Source: Triticum aestivum (lineage: Eukaryota; Streptophyta; Magnoliopsida; Poales; Poaceae). Taken from it: a stretch of DNA of 64,000 bases. The stretch lies in the NCBI RefSeq assembly GCF_018294505.1, contig NC_057811.1, forward strand, positions 24,742,197 through 24,806,196, given 5' to 3'. Below are positions 53,163 through 64,000 of the stretch, one piece after another. Numbering within the stretch: position 1 is the first letter of the stretch; every line of letters starts with the position of its first letter. Under the pieces are notes generated by a model that did no database searches, was not told the DNA's origin, and saw only the letters and a list, made by a program, of their open reading frames with translations. A program made the translations under genes and the position numbers.

Positions 53163-53205
53163 TTATAAACTGGTCCAGTGTCGCTTAAACCAGCGAGGTG
53201 GGACT
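53163..53205 (-). promoter_or_regulatory. USE + TATA of U3 copy C
   Basis: AGTCCCACCTCG (53205-53194), 24 nt, TTTATAA (53169-53163), 23 nt to the start at 53139. Confidence 0.85.
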
Positions 53206-55423
53206 AATTAGAGAGTGGACATGCAGTGCTAAGCACCACTGGAAGAGCTTGGGACAAGGGTCGTGACGCATGTAGCTGGGCACGAGAATGAGCAAAGCCC
53301 AACCCATCAGAGAAATGTTCAGCTCTGGAGATTTTTGAACTGATTTAAATATCTGGTAAATGCTGCATAGTATATAATTTTGAACTTAGTACATAATTTC
53401 GAACAATGCTTATTGTAATATTTTTTTCATGACACCTAGTTTTTTTTTGTTTTCTTTAGTTTTTATGCCAAATGAAATTACAGCCGAACATTACAAAGTT
53501 GTAGACACACTGCTAGGTTAGAGAGAAGAGAAAAGAAATGCAGGAACAAAACTGGAGGGAAAACTGGGCGTGTTGTAACTCTGGGAATATACATTTGTCT
53601 GTTGAAGTACTTTCGCTGTTCAAAAGTAATACAGCGGGAAAACTATTTGCTGCAACTTCTATTGGGCGACGCTCACGCCGTCCCCTGCGTGGAGCACGGC
53701 GATCCTAAGTACTCGGACCGGCAAGCCGAAGCACCTGAGGCATGCAAAAACTGTCAGCCTGAACATGGTTTCAAACTGAACCCACTTTGTAACATGGTTT
53801 CAATAAGATGAAGCCAAGATGAGCAGAGGCAGTAGTACCAAAAACAGAGCAAGCAGCAAGGATTAATACATGTTAATTTTCCTACCAGAACCAGCCTTAC
53901 GAATAATTGAACATGTGGAACCAGCCTTAAGAACAAGATTCGTTTCTAGGAACTCAGAATCCCAACCAAAGGGGTACAACCAAAGAATGGCAGGAGATGC
54001 AAGCTATGTGCAGTTCAGAAAAGGGTGGCCCAGCCTTCTCTATACTTTCCATATATAATTACGAACAATGGATAATTCTAACTTTTTTTTCCAGTGACAC
54101 CTGGTTTTTTCCCCCAAATTAAATCACAGTCGGCAATTACAGAAGTAGCAGACACACTGCCAGATTGGAGACATCACAGACAGAACATATGCTTGTTTAG
54201 TTGTTTACTACGTACTACTTTGGTTGCATTTAAAACATCTTTCTGTTTTATTGGCTCGGCTATTCAAAAGCACTCCGGCGGTAAAACTACTTGCTGCAAC
54301 TTCCCTTTCTACTAAATCTAATATTAACAATAGAATTGAGATCTAGAATTAGAGACCTCTACGACAAAAGGTTGTAAATCTCGATGATCTGCACTGTAAT
54401 TTATTCAGTAAATATTTACAAATAAATAATAATCAGATGCACACGGTTACCCACGCGAGCCATCGTGCTGTTAATTAACAATCCATGACCCATCTTGAAG
54501 TTGTAACAAGTACAGTACTGGATCTGGATGGATTCCTCCATATGAGACTCTCGTATCCTTCGCGTCCGTGAAGCTTTCCGGTCCAAGTCCAGACCTGCTG
54601 CATTCCACACCCTCTGCCACTTGTCTTCCATCTCCTGCAGCAGCAGGCTTGTGCGAGGTGGAGATGCTCCACCAGAGAAGACGACCAACGCGAGGAAAGA
54701 GATCAGCTGCCCCCTACGCGGACAGATCCGCTCCGTACCCTTCATTCCTGGTTGCTCGCCTGCCATACAGGTTCATCCCATACAAATCGTATCCACACCT
54801 TTGCCTTACGAGCTTCAGAAATTTTTCTTTTTCTAGCGTTATTGTTCGCCTTATTTTCCATTTGTATTTTTCGCGGTTTTGGGAAAGCTGGCCATGGTTT
54901 GTATGGAGTTGACCCTTTTTCTTACAGATTTAGCCACTGTTTTGACCACTAGTTTTTACTGTCAAAGTCTACAGCGCTGTTTTATCTCACATCTGTCATT
55001 TAGTTGTGAACTAGGGCGAGTGCGTCCGTCCATAGTGTCATGGGAACTGAGGAAAAGAAAATCACATGGAGAGAAAATGAAATAAATGCCCCAGACTAGT
55101 TACAGTGGTGGATCCTTGAATCCCCAAAAACAAATCCAACTAAAAACTAAAAACTGGTCGCTGTCTCCTGGTCAACGATGAATGGTTCGGGCCGTGGGGA
55201 AGAGGAAGATTCCGGCCCCCGGATCCCTTCGGCATTTACTGTGTGTTCTTGGCGCTCCCGTTATCCCACGGCAGGTGCCAGTGGCGAGGCGAGGGTCTAC
55301 AAAGTTTAATGCTAAAATATAAGCTGCACTCTTTCCTTTTTCTTGTTTTGTAGTACAAGGTATGCTCTCTGTTTTTTTTTTAGAGAGCTGAGCTAGTCAA
55401 TCTAGCCGGAGATATAGGATACC
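53206..55423. other. Last array unit remnants, then no gene
   Basis: 53460-53780 and 54110-54310 repeat the modules of 49470-49720 (CACACTGC, TTGCTGCAACTTC, AAGCCGAAGCACC, GCATGCAAAAACTG, CAGCCTGAACATGG). 54310-55423 holds nothing I recognise. 55330-55423 is the probable leader of the kinase gene. Confidence 0.45.
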
Positions 55424-55897
55424 ATGGCATTAGCGAACAAGTTCCAACAGGCAAGTGCGACGGCAAGGAAGTTTACACTCGAGTATTTGGAACAAATTAC
55501 AAATAATTTTTCTGAGGAGCACGTCATTGGTCGTGGTGCTTATGGAGTAGTTTACAAGGTATACTCATATGCATATTACTTAGATCTTGTAATTTCAAAT
55601 GATACATAGCTGCAAGGACTCATGTATTTTTGTAACAGGGAGTACTGGAAAACGGGGAAGAGATTGCTCTCAAAAAGCTCTATTGGAGGCCGGATACTGA
55701 CGACACGCACTTTAGGAATGAGTTTAATAACCTTATGCGGGTCCAACATCCAAATATTACTCAGTTGGTTGGCTACTGCTACCACCAAGGACATCACCTC
55801 ATTGAGCACCAAGGTGGATATATTTTTCCCCATGTGGAAGAAAGAGTTCTCTGCTTCGAATACTTGGAGGGTGGAAGCCTTGACAAGAAAATTTCTG
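55424..55897 (+). pseudogene. Receptor-like protein kinase, N-terminal two exons, truncated
   Basis: Exon 1 55424-55558 (ATG context ACCATGGCA), GT at 55559, AG at 55637-55638, exon 2 55639-55897 followed by GT. The joined reading has an N-terminal KFTLEYLEQITNNFSEE segment, the glycine-rich loop GRGAYGVVYKG, the VAIK-type lysine in EEIALKKL, helix-C Glu in FRNEFNNL, and VQHPNITQLVGYCY ending at LCFEYLEGGSLDKKISG. That is about 131 residues, the N-lobe of a plant RLK/Pelle kinase of the type with a short N terminus. The catalytic loop and DFG are absent because a Copia LTR begins 72 bp later. Confidence 0.85.
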
Positions 55898-55968
55898 GTA
55901 TGGTGCTACTCTACTCAAACTGTTATTTTGCATGTAAAGAAAAATGATCCATGAAATATGCACCTCTT

Positions 55969-57236
55969 TGAAGGAAATATGCCCTAGAGGCAATAATAAA
56001 GTTATTATTTATTTCCTTATATCATGATAAATGTTTATTATTCATGCTAGAATTGTATTAACCGGAAACATAATACTTGTGTGAATACATAGACAAACAG
56101 AGTGTCACTAGTATGCCTCTACTTGACTAGCTCGTTGGTCAAAGATGGTTATGTTTCCTAGCCATAGACATGAGTTGTCATTTGATTAACGAGATCACAT
56201 CATTAGGAGAATGATGTGATTGACTTGACCCATTCCGTTAGCTTAGCACTCGATCGTTTAGTATGTTGCTATTACTTTCTTCATGACTTATACATGTTCC
56301 TATGACTATGAGATTATGCAACTCCCGTTTACCGGAGGAACACTTTGTGTGCTACCAAACGTCACAACGTAACTGGGTGATTATAAAGGTGCTCTATAGG
56401 TGTCTCCAAAGGTACTTGTTGGGTTGGCGTATTTCGAGATTAGGATTTGTCACTCCGATTGTCGGAGAGGTATCTCTGGGCCCTCTCGGTAATGCACATC
56501 ACTTAAGCCTTGCAAGCATTGCAACTAATGAGTTAGTTATGGGATGATGTATTACGGAACGAGTAAAGAGACTTGCCGGTAACGAGATTGAACTAGGTAT
56601 TGAGATACCGACGATCGAATCTCGGGCAAGTAACATACCGATGACAAAGGGAACAACGTATGTTGTTATGCGGTCTGATCGATAAAGATCTTCGTAGAAT
56701 ATGTGGGAGCCAATATGAGCATCCAGGTTCCGCTATTGGTTATTGACCGGAGACGTGTCTCGGTCATGTCTACATAGTTCTCGAACCCGTAGGGTCCGCA
56801 CGCTTAACGTTTCGATGACAGTTATATTATGAGTTTATATGTTTTGATGTACCGAAGGTTGTTCGGAGTCCCGGATGTGATCACGGACATGACGAGGAGT
56901 CTCGAAATGGTCGAGCCATGAAGATTGATATATTGGATGACTATATTCGGACACCGGAATGGTTCCGGGGGTTATCGGATATACCGGAGTACCGGGGGGT
57001 TACCGGAACCCCCCGGAGGTTATTGGGCCTCATGGGCCCAATTGGTGGAAGAGGAGAGGCGGCCAAGGGGCAGCCGCGCGCCCCTCCCCCCAAGTCCGAA
57101 TTGGACAAGGAGGGGGGGCGACGCCCCCCTTTCCTTTCCCCCTCTCTCCTTCCCTCTCCTCTCCTAGTCCAACAAGGAAGGGAGGGAGTCCTACTCGTTT
57201 CGACGGCGAGCTAGTATGGTGGGTTTCCTGATAGTG
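55969..57236 (+). mobile_element. Copia LTR (BARE1/WIS/Angela type), 3'-truncated
   Basis: It begins TGAAGGAAATATGCCCTAGA, the hallmark start of this very abundant Triticeae family, with further typical blocks: AGGAGAATGATGTGATTGAC, CAAACGTCACAACGTAACTG, GTAAAGAGACTTGCCGGTAA, GGTTATTGACCGGAGACGTG and CCGCGCGCCCCTCCCCC. The length of about 1.27 kb is shorter than a full LTR (about 1.7-1.8 kb), and no TATA, CA end or internal domain follows. Either a truncated solo LTR or the edge of a rearranged element. It interrupts the kinase gene. Confidence 0.9.
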
Positions 57237-57480
57237 CTAGAACTCGCTATACCTCTTTCTCTCCTCCTGTCTTTCTCGCTTGAACTGGTTGTATTTCCGT
57301 TCTTTGCAATGAAAAGGGGTAAAGCCCGGTTCTAAAAGTAAGATAACATGAAAGAGAGAAAAAAACAATTTTTTTGCATGGATCTCAACGCAAGATCTCA
57401 GACGACTGAGACTTATCAAGACTGATTTACTAACTAGTTTCTCCTACGACCAAGTCTCTTTTATTTTTCTTTCCTTGGAA

Positions 57481-57552
57481 GGTGCCGTTTATGACAGACA
57501 GCCTGGTGAGATTCAAAAAGCTAGGCTCAACATTAGCTCTGATGGGTTTGGA
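57481..57552 (+). other. Possible terminal exon
   Basis: TTCCTTGGAAG could be an acceptor before GAVYDRQPGEIQKARLNISS...GIDPWCN and a stop (plus strand). The opposite strand also offers AG then LHHGSIPNPSELMLSLAF and a stop, which could instead be the second exon of the minus-strand exon at 57627-57809. I cannot choose. Confidence 0.25.
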
Positions 57553-57626
57553 ATCGACCCGTGGTGTAACTAAAAAAGACAAACATGAGTGCTAAGTACG
57601 TTCACCAGCCATAACAATATATATAC

Positions 57627-57809
57627 CTGGAAGTCAAAATCATCGGACAGCCCATGGGACGCAGGCTCCCGCCCGGGACATATCACCGTCGAAGGGCGGA
57701 AGAAGCCATGGTTGCGGCCGCTCCGGCCACCATTTCCAGCTACCGGTGAAACCGAAAGGAGCACCGGTTCGACCGAGGAGAAGAAGAAGAAGGCATGCGC
57801 AGCAGCCAT
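57627..57809 (-). CDS. Putative first exon, small gene, minus strand
   Basis: ATG at 57809 (AACCGATGGCT), 61 codons (MAAAHAFFFFSSVEPVLLSV ... LSDDFDFQ) ending at CAG/GTATAT. A TATA box CTATAAATA lies on the minus strand at about 57989-57981, giving a leader of about 150 nt. The Ala/Phe/Ser-rich start could be a targeting peptide. No later exon is certain. Product unknown. Confidence 0.35.
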
Positions 57810-57819
57810 CGGTTTCTGA

Positions 57820-59587
57820 TTTAATGGTGGCTGGCTAGCGAAGTGTGACGTGTTACAGATCGGCTAAGTAGGCTAGTTAACTTGGTAACTAACTAGCCTG
57901 GATGATATGAGATGAACAAGTAGCTGCTGCTGCTTCTTTGGATGGATGGGGGATATGAGCAATGCATACATGCCCTCCATATTTATAGGGAGATGGGAGG
58001 AGAGCAGAGCAGAGGTTGCAGCTGCGTGGATCCATCCTCCACCGAGGAGTGGACTGTCTGCCCCAGGTGAGTCATGTGCAAAATTCACTAAACGTGCACG
58101 ATTGTAGCATACGTCTGCTAGCTAGTGACCTAGCTAGCTAGAGACTCCATGCTAAGTCAATTTGTCGTAGTACCTACACACACACACACGCATCGTTCGT
58201 ACACGCGCTCAGAGCAAGAGGAAACCAAGTAAACATGACGAACATGTTGCTCCTAAAAATATCAGAAGAATATACATCTCTTTTTTTAACAAGTGCTTAT
58301 AAACACATCCAAACAAAAAATGTCAAATTCTTGGGGATGCCGTAGTCTTCTTCATCTTGCATCCGTTGACGGCCTTTTTATTAGTACGTATATATGCATA
58401 CTTTGAGGTAAAAAAAATACATACATATACTTTATCATAATTTCTTCACGCTAGTTGCTGCTCATAGCAAGATGCATGGTGTATGAGGATGCAAGTGTGG
58501 TCCCGCTAGACCCACAAAGCACGATGAATTAATTGATATACTACACTAAACAGTTCCAAATTTTCCAAACGAACAATTCGAATGCTGGAAGCTAAAAAGC
58601 AGGCCGGATCTTGCATCCAATGGTGTACCGGTCAAGCCAAGAATATAGTGAACATAGTGGATATTCGGCATGTGTGTTACTTGAGGATTCAGTTGTAGTT
58701 AGTAAACTCTGCTTTATTCTTCTTAGTTGCATGTTTTGGCCTCTAGCCATGACAGATTCTGTGAACTTGTTGGCTTCATTTTCAGTGCAACCGGGAGGCC
58801 CTCCCTGGTACTCTAAAAAAACATGGTTAGTGTGCATGCATGACGTGACGCGCGTGAGGGATGTGAAAGTAATAAACTTGGATAGGAGTAGATTAAGTAA
58901 ATGTGCATTACTTGGTAGTGATGGAGACGACAAATATCGCGACATCCTGCACACAACACACGGTTTTTGAGTTTGTCCATGCTGTCCTAGAGCCACACAT
59001 GTATATGCGTATTTTCACAAAAAAATTGTATATGTATATACGTACATTCCAGCATTCTGCTCCTGTAGCAGTACCACAAATGATGCTGAGTCACGGGTAC
59101 GTGAACGTCTCGATCTGGCCGGTGGAAGGGGGTTTTGGTTGGTCGAGAGGGGCATGGAAAAGTCTACCGATGGGCGAGTTTTCGACCGGTTGTTGCCTAG
59201 CTACCTAGCGATGCACGCAGAACGTACTATGTCCGCAAAAAAAACGTACTATGTATGATGGTGCATCTCCACCTTTAAATTGCCCGATATTTCTGTGGAT
59301 CAGACGGTCTGGACATGTTTTGCTATTCAACGCGGTACTTTATCCATCCATTGACCGATTGGGGCCTTTTTTTTCTGCAAACCGAAAGACGAGGGGCTTT
59401 CTGAGCATCCAGACCACTGCCACGCACGAATCAGACACCCCAGTATTATCCGAAATTCTCTTCCTCACCCGCGCCCATTCGGCGTGAAGCAGTTGCCTCG
59501 CATTCATGCCAGTCGGCGCCGCTCCAGAGTGTCAGCGCCACATTTATGACTGCCGGCAACGGACGCGACCTCTGACTGGAGCCGACA
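57820..59587. other. No gene recognised
   Basis: Mixed intergenic DNA with a CACACACACACACG microsatellite near 58180. Open frames here are short and resemble nothing I know. 59240-59480 starts a repetitive element whose reading frame follows. Confidence 0.4.
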
Positions 59588-60273
59588 TTGAAGGGGCGCG
59601 CTAGCCGAGAGCGCCGCCCACGCCGCGTCCCGGTGTACTCGTCTTCTCTCCGCATTCAAACACCACCCATCCGTCCGCCTCCCTCCATTAAACAAAGCAT
59701 GGTTGTCGAGAGATACACTTCCGCACCCACATGTGAACGTCACCCATCTCTTCGGCTCCTGGCCGACATTAAACACCCCGTCGCTTGGCCTGGCCACGGC
59801 CGCTATTTTTACATTGTCAGGCTCGGCATCACCATGAGCGAGGCCCAGGCGCACTTCACCGACATGATGGCGCAAGAGCGGGAGGTGGCGTTCCGGCTGG
59901 CGCAGGCCAACCAGAGGTACAATCTTTGGCTCCTCGATGAGCACTAGCTTGCGGAGGAGCAAATCGCCGGTGACCTGGCAAATGACAACGCCGTCATGGC
60001 CATGGTAGCGGACGTGGAAGGGCGGAAAGTGTTGTTCCTGTCTAACCGCACCGCTGCAAGATCATCCATGAGCGATCGCGGTTGCACGTCCTGCTGGCAG
60101 AGAAAGATGCTCTGTTTACATACATCGACATGGTGGCGAAGGAATTTGAGGACGACACCAACAACACCGCCAGCTCCGCGTCGGCCGCGCCACCGCCGTC
60201 GTTCGCGTCGTGCCTCCACAACGACGAGACCGACACATCCACGACCGCCACCGTTGATAGCGCGGTAGAGTAG
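59588..60273 (+). pseudogene. Repeat-associated reading frame, no known domain
   Basis: The frame from 59588 to the stop at 59945-59947 contains GITMSEAQAHFTDMMAQERE and LAQANQRYNLWLLDEH. After the stop the same frame continues (LAEEQIAGDLANDNAVMAMV). The Met/Ala/Gln-rich helical sequence resembles, from memory, predicted proteins inside high-copy Triticeae transposons of unclear class. I assign no function. Confidence 0.3.
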
Positions 60274-61054
60274 AACATGGGCGGCCGCCACCGCTTCGGT
60301 CCTAGGCAGGCGTTGTCGGGCCTCACAGCCGAAGAGCTTGCCGGAGCTTCAAGGAGGCAATTACTATTCTTTCCCTCCCGCTGAAGCTCCACTTCCGGGG
60401 TTCACAGCCGGCCAGTGAGCTTGCTGCCAAACCTGGGGAAGACATGTCGCGGGAAACGGGCGCCGTCGCGGCCCGCAATCATTTAGACTAGGTAAAAATA
60501 GTCTAGTCCGCTATAGTTTAGTAGAAATATGTCAGAAATGTAATTTGTTTGTCCGCCTTATATGAAAATCATTCGATTTGCATGTAATTTATTCAGTTTG
60601 TTGAAATCTGATTTGAAATGTATGTGGAGACGGTTGGATTGCCAGCTTCCATATCACTGTTCATGGAATGGTTCGGACCAGTCTATAATGGATACTGTAA
60701 TTTTGAGGTCGGCATTGGAGATGCCCTAAGGAACATCTAGGCCGGTCGGTTTCGTTTGAACCGTGAATGCTACTACTAGCTAGCTACTAAAAGAGCGGTC
60801 AAATAAAAAGAATTCCCCAAACATATGTAGCATGTGTGCACACGCTTGGTACTGGCAATGCGAGTGTACCTAGACCTTCCTCACAAAAAATTAAAAATAG
60901 ATCAACACACTCAAATTTGTCGTGTGGTGCCAAACTATTATTGGTGGAGCACCTGGTTAATTCGTTTTATTTGGGAAACATGAGGTTAATTATTACTTTT
61001 TAATAAAGAGAATAATTGACAAAAGAGCATCATCGGTGTGTAATAGTATCTACC
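60274..61054. other. No gene recognised
   Basis: Tail of the repeat above (GTCTAGTCCGC, GGCATTGGAGATGCCCTAAG near 60710, a phrase common at ends of grass repeats), then AT-rich DNA. Confidence 0.35.
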
Positions 61055-61470
61055 ACCGGATTTAGCAAATCTAGCCCTCTAAACGTCTGCGGACGCGCCC
61101 GGTATGTCTATACCGGACGTTTCCGTTTTAAGCCCCTATTTGTTTATTTATGCAACCACACTTTTCATTTTTTCCCTCATATATCCGGTCACTTGCACAT
61201 GATTGCTGGAGATGAAGAGAGATAAATAAAAGAATAAAAAAAGAAAGAGAGAAAGTGGTACGGGGTGAGCCGCGTCCTACATGGCGGACCGACCGGGCGC
61301 GTCCGCGAGCCCTCATATGCTCCCCACATTTATCCTCAACATGAGGATTCGCGGACAGCCCGGACATGATTGCATGATGGATCCGGTTGGGTCGCTTTTT
61401 TCATTGACCGGGGCGTCCGCGGACGCTTTGAGCAGGATTCGAGGATGCAGGTTGTAACTCTAAACCTGCC
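61055..61470. mobile_element. Non-autonomous TIR element (weak), with second copy end at 61655
   Basis: GGATTTAGCAAATCTAGCCC...CTGCGGACGCGCCCGGT at 61055 has an inverted counterpart near 61395-61455 (CCGGGGCGTCCGCGGACGC). The left end recurs in direct orientation at 61655-61760 (GGATTTAGCAAATCTGCCCC, then similar for about 100 bp). Target duplications were not identified. Confidence 0.4.
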
Positions 61471-61760
61471 TCTAAGGTGGGTTTCATATTCGAGCCCACA
61501 TATTATCATTCTACTCCTTAGACGTAGGCAATGCTAACGGTTTTTGGTTAGAGGGAGTTGGTGCAATGAATTTGCTTTACATGAAATTTATAGAAATTGT
61601 AAATGATAGAAATTTATAGGAAAATTTTCTTCGGAACCTTTGATTCGTGGGAATGGATTTAGCAAATCTGCCCCCCCCCAAACGTCTACGAACATGCCTG
61701 GTCAGTATCGGGCGTGTCCGTTTTGAACCCCTATTTATTCGTTCGTACAACCATACTCCT

Positions 61761-62447
61761 CATCGTTCCTATCCTACTCCAGGACAAGCGCGATGATTTC
61801 AGATCCCAAGGTATGGATATGGGCGTCCCCACTACCAATAACAGAGAACGAGCTCGAGCCACCAGCCGCTGCACCTCTCACCACCCACATGACCAAGAGG
61901 GAAAGCCACCACCGCCACTATAGTGCCCACTAGAGAGCCAACCATATGCGGACCGCCATCCAGGGCCACCAGCCCGGCATTCATGTCTAAGACACAACCA
62001 ACTCCCTGCATCACTGTGCACCAACCACGATAGGAAGATTAGAAGGGTTCTCCTTTCACTCCTAGGCTGGCATTAGCCAAGGAGTTTGGGTCGATACCTC
62101 CAATGATAGGAGGCATCCATGCCCGTGTCCCTAGCCAATCCCGATGGACCGTGGGGTAGTGGGACACAACCCCGTGACTACCGACAACCGTCGCCTTGCA
62201 AGATTGCACGATGCCATGCCGGTGGCCTTTGACGTTGATCTGCACGACAGCGTATCGATGTCCCATTCACCACAATCGCCCGTCGTACCCGCAGGGAGAG
62301 GGAACTCATCGCCCACGGGAACCACCTGGACCGAGCCCATTCTCACCTACCAGGAGCGGCAATTTCAACCTTCCCTGGGCCCATATCTGGCTACCCAAGC
62401 ACGGACCCTAGGTCAAAGGCACTACCGCTACATGCACACCCGCACGC
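61761..62447. other. No gene recognised
   Basis: C-rich intergenic DNA following the repeat end at 61655; no supported coding region. Confidence 0.35.
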
Positions 62448-62760
62448 CGCCAGCTCAAACCCAGGAGAAGGAAGACCGCAAACACTGCCATGTGCCTCCA
62501 ACAAGACAACAACCACGACATTGTAGCCACCACAGAACTGCCGCACTGTACCGACCCGTCTCACCCCATATCTGAGCAAGTGCGGGCCCAAGACCACTGC
62601 CATCGCCAGCTCAGACCCAGGAGAAGGAAGATCGCAAACACTACCATGTGCTTCCAACAAGACAGTGGCCACGACGGTGTAGCCACCACATGACTGCCAC
62701 ACTGTACCGACCCGTCTCACCCCAGATCTGAACAAGTGTGGGCCCAAGACCACTGCCGTC
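62448..62760 (+). repeat. Tandem duplication, 156-bp period, two copies
   Basis: CGCCAGCTCA(A/G)ACCCAGGAG at 62448 recurs at 62604. The intervening CTGTACCGACCCGTCTCACC and GGGCCCAAGACCACTGCC are also repeated. No coding function recognised. Confidence 0.8.
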
Positions 62761-64000
62761 GCCGGCCACCAATGCCGAAGGCATAGAAGTAGCCACGGGC
62801 TAGCAACGTGCGCCGCAGCCCTCATCACCAGTGGATGCCACACCGCAGATCAGAACGATGCCCGCACTATCGCCAACGCCACCACCAACATGCCCCGGCA
62901 CCGGCTGCGCCGCCCAACACCCAGATGCCGCACCTTTGCATCACCTCCGCGCATGTGCGCCACCAGCAACCAGCGCATGCTCCACGTGCTGATCCGCAAA
63001 AGCCACCCCGCATGCGAGGGGAAGGAGCAGCCCCTCCACCGCCGGCTCCTGCTGAGCTTTTCCCTACGGAGCCCTCTAGCGACGGCAAGGGAAATGGAGG
63101 GAGGAGGAGAGGAAAATAACGGTGGCGCGCTAGGGTTCCCTCCTCGTCGCCATTTGGAGGTGACGCGGGAGGGGCTGGAGGGAACGAAAGTTTTTTTGTC
63201 CAGGACAAACCCCTTGAAGATGAAGTCATTCGGGGGCAGCTAAATATTCGAGGTGACAAAAGCAATAATCTCCATAGGGAAAGGAACAACTGGCGCCTCC
63301 TTTATTAAGGTGATAGACATAACTTAATAAACTCTGAGCAGATGGGTAGTCAAAGAAAATATGCCAGCCTCCGTTTATGAAACATGTATAGATTACGAAG
63401 AACACAATCATAGGAAATGAGTTTTTTAAAGAATGCCTGAAATATTGCCCAGGTGGATGTTTTCTAGTTAGCTGGTCCCCAAGCGATATTTCCCGGAAAC
63501 TACAAATGTAGTACTCCGTGACATCCGATGATGTTTCTACGTTCTAGCTAGTGGCTAGCTAGCTGGGCACATGTGAATCTCCTACATTTAGCATGTCATC
63601 CGACGGTCGTCTTCATGTACAAAGATGACAAACGGTGTGTGAAAAGTATAGTGATGTATACATGTATGGTGATCATGCCTGAAGGATCTGACTAGGCGAC
63701 TAGCTACCTATGTGTGGAAAGTATCGTTTGGCCTCAACTAGAGTCGCTACCTAAGATATATTCTTGTCTGGACAGCATGTGGTTCACTGTGCAGTTCGTT
63801 CAGTGGCCAACCATCCTGGAAACTGGCTGCAGAGTCATATCCGAGCTGATTTCTGAGCCAGTGAGTAAAAAACATACTTGAAAAAGGATACACTCACGTA
63901 GATAGTCGACGAAAGCTTATAAGTACAAAGTAGAAAGGTGCTAGACATATGGATACACTAAATAAAAAGCAAACACAAGTCGATTAGGTTCTCTGTGGCA
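62761..64000. other. No gene recognised
   Basis: 62760-63200 is GC-rich with open frames on both strands that look compositional. 63200-64000 is ordinary intergenic DNA to the window end. Confidence 0.35.

Noticed and set aside
58180..58196. Regulatory meaning of the CA microsatellite
   Set aside because: Simple repeat with no gene nearby that I can support.

Overview
This window is plant nuclear DNA from the Triticeae, most likely bread wheat or a close Aegilops/Triticum relative. That is an inference from its repeats (CACTA elements with cCCGGTTCGTGcC-type subterminal motifs, a BARE1/WIS/Angela-type Copia LTR, Stowaway MITEs, a large Ty3/gypsy element), a grass-type polyphenol oxidase, a grass serpin, and five assembly gaps written as N (8658-9566, 15512-15953, 16983-17068, 17771-18619, 38961-39433). 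No bacterial-style operon exists here. Real host genes are few islands in nested transposons.

Layout. 1-919 is a truncated copy of part of a CACTA transposon whose near-complete sister lies at 12556-24220. 1-12555 otherwise holds two possible or certain DNA transposons (a Helitron end at 1758, a complete MULE at 3540-4757), MITEs, a 5'-truncated LINE, and an orphan piece of a polyphenol oxidase (PPO) promoter at 5588-5970. 12556-24220 is a CACTA element with ACT target duplication. It carries a broken transposase, a Ulp1-type protease gene, a coiled-coil/membrane protein gene and, unexpectedly, a compact hairpin RNA unit with a U3/U6-type RNA polymerase III promoter and T6 terminator (18801-19001). 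A Helitron-like end at 26154 abuts the promoter of an intact, intronless, plastid-targeted PPO gene (26651-28462). A deleted PPO 3' fragment follows at 29697-29950.

30512-47862 is a serpin gene split by a Tat-type Ty3/gypsy retrotransposon (31586-47607, target duplication GTGAG). That element is itself interrupted by a non-autonomous CACTA (37801-40016, target duplication CAT). 47608-54400 is a decayed tandem array with roughly 2-kb spacing that alternates serpin C-terminal fragments with U3 snoRNA genes on the minus strand. There are three U3 copies: one apparently complete, two with deletions, and all three keep USE + TATA at exact Pol III spacing. A tRNA-Gly(GCC) gene sits inside this array. 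55424-57236 is the 5' part of a receptor-like kinase gene cut by a Copia LTR. 57237-64000 has one possible first exon, repeats and no gene I can name.

How it fits together. The PPO gene is the one host protein gene that looks fully functional; U3 copy B and tRNA-Gly look functional as RNA genes. The U3 genes calibrate the Pol III promoter geometry within the same window: USE to TATA 24 nt, TATA to RNA start 23 nt. The CACTA hairpin unit obeys that geometry to within a few bases. This is the main candidate for an undescribed system: a transposon that carries its own Pol III short-hairpin RNA gene.
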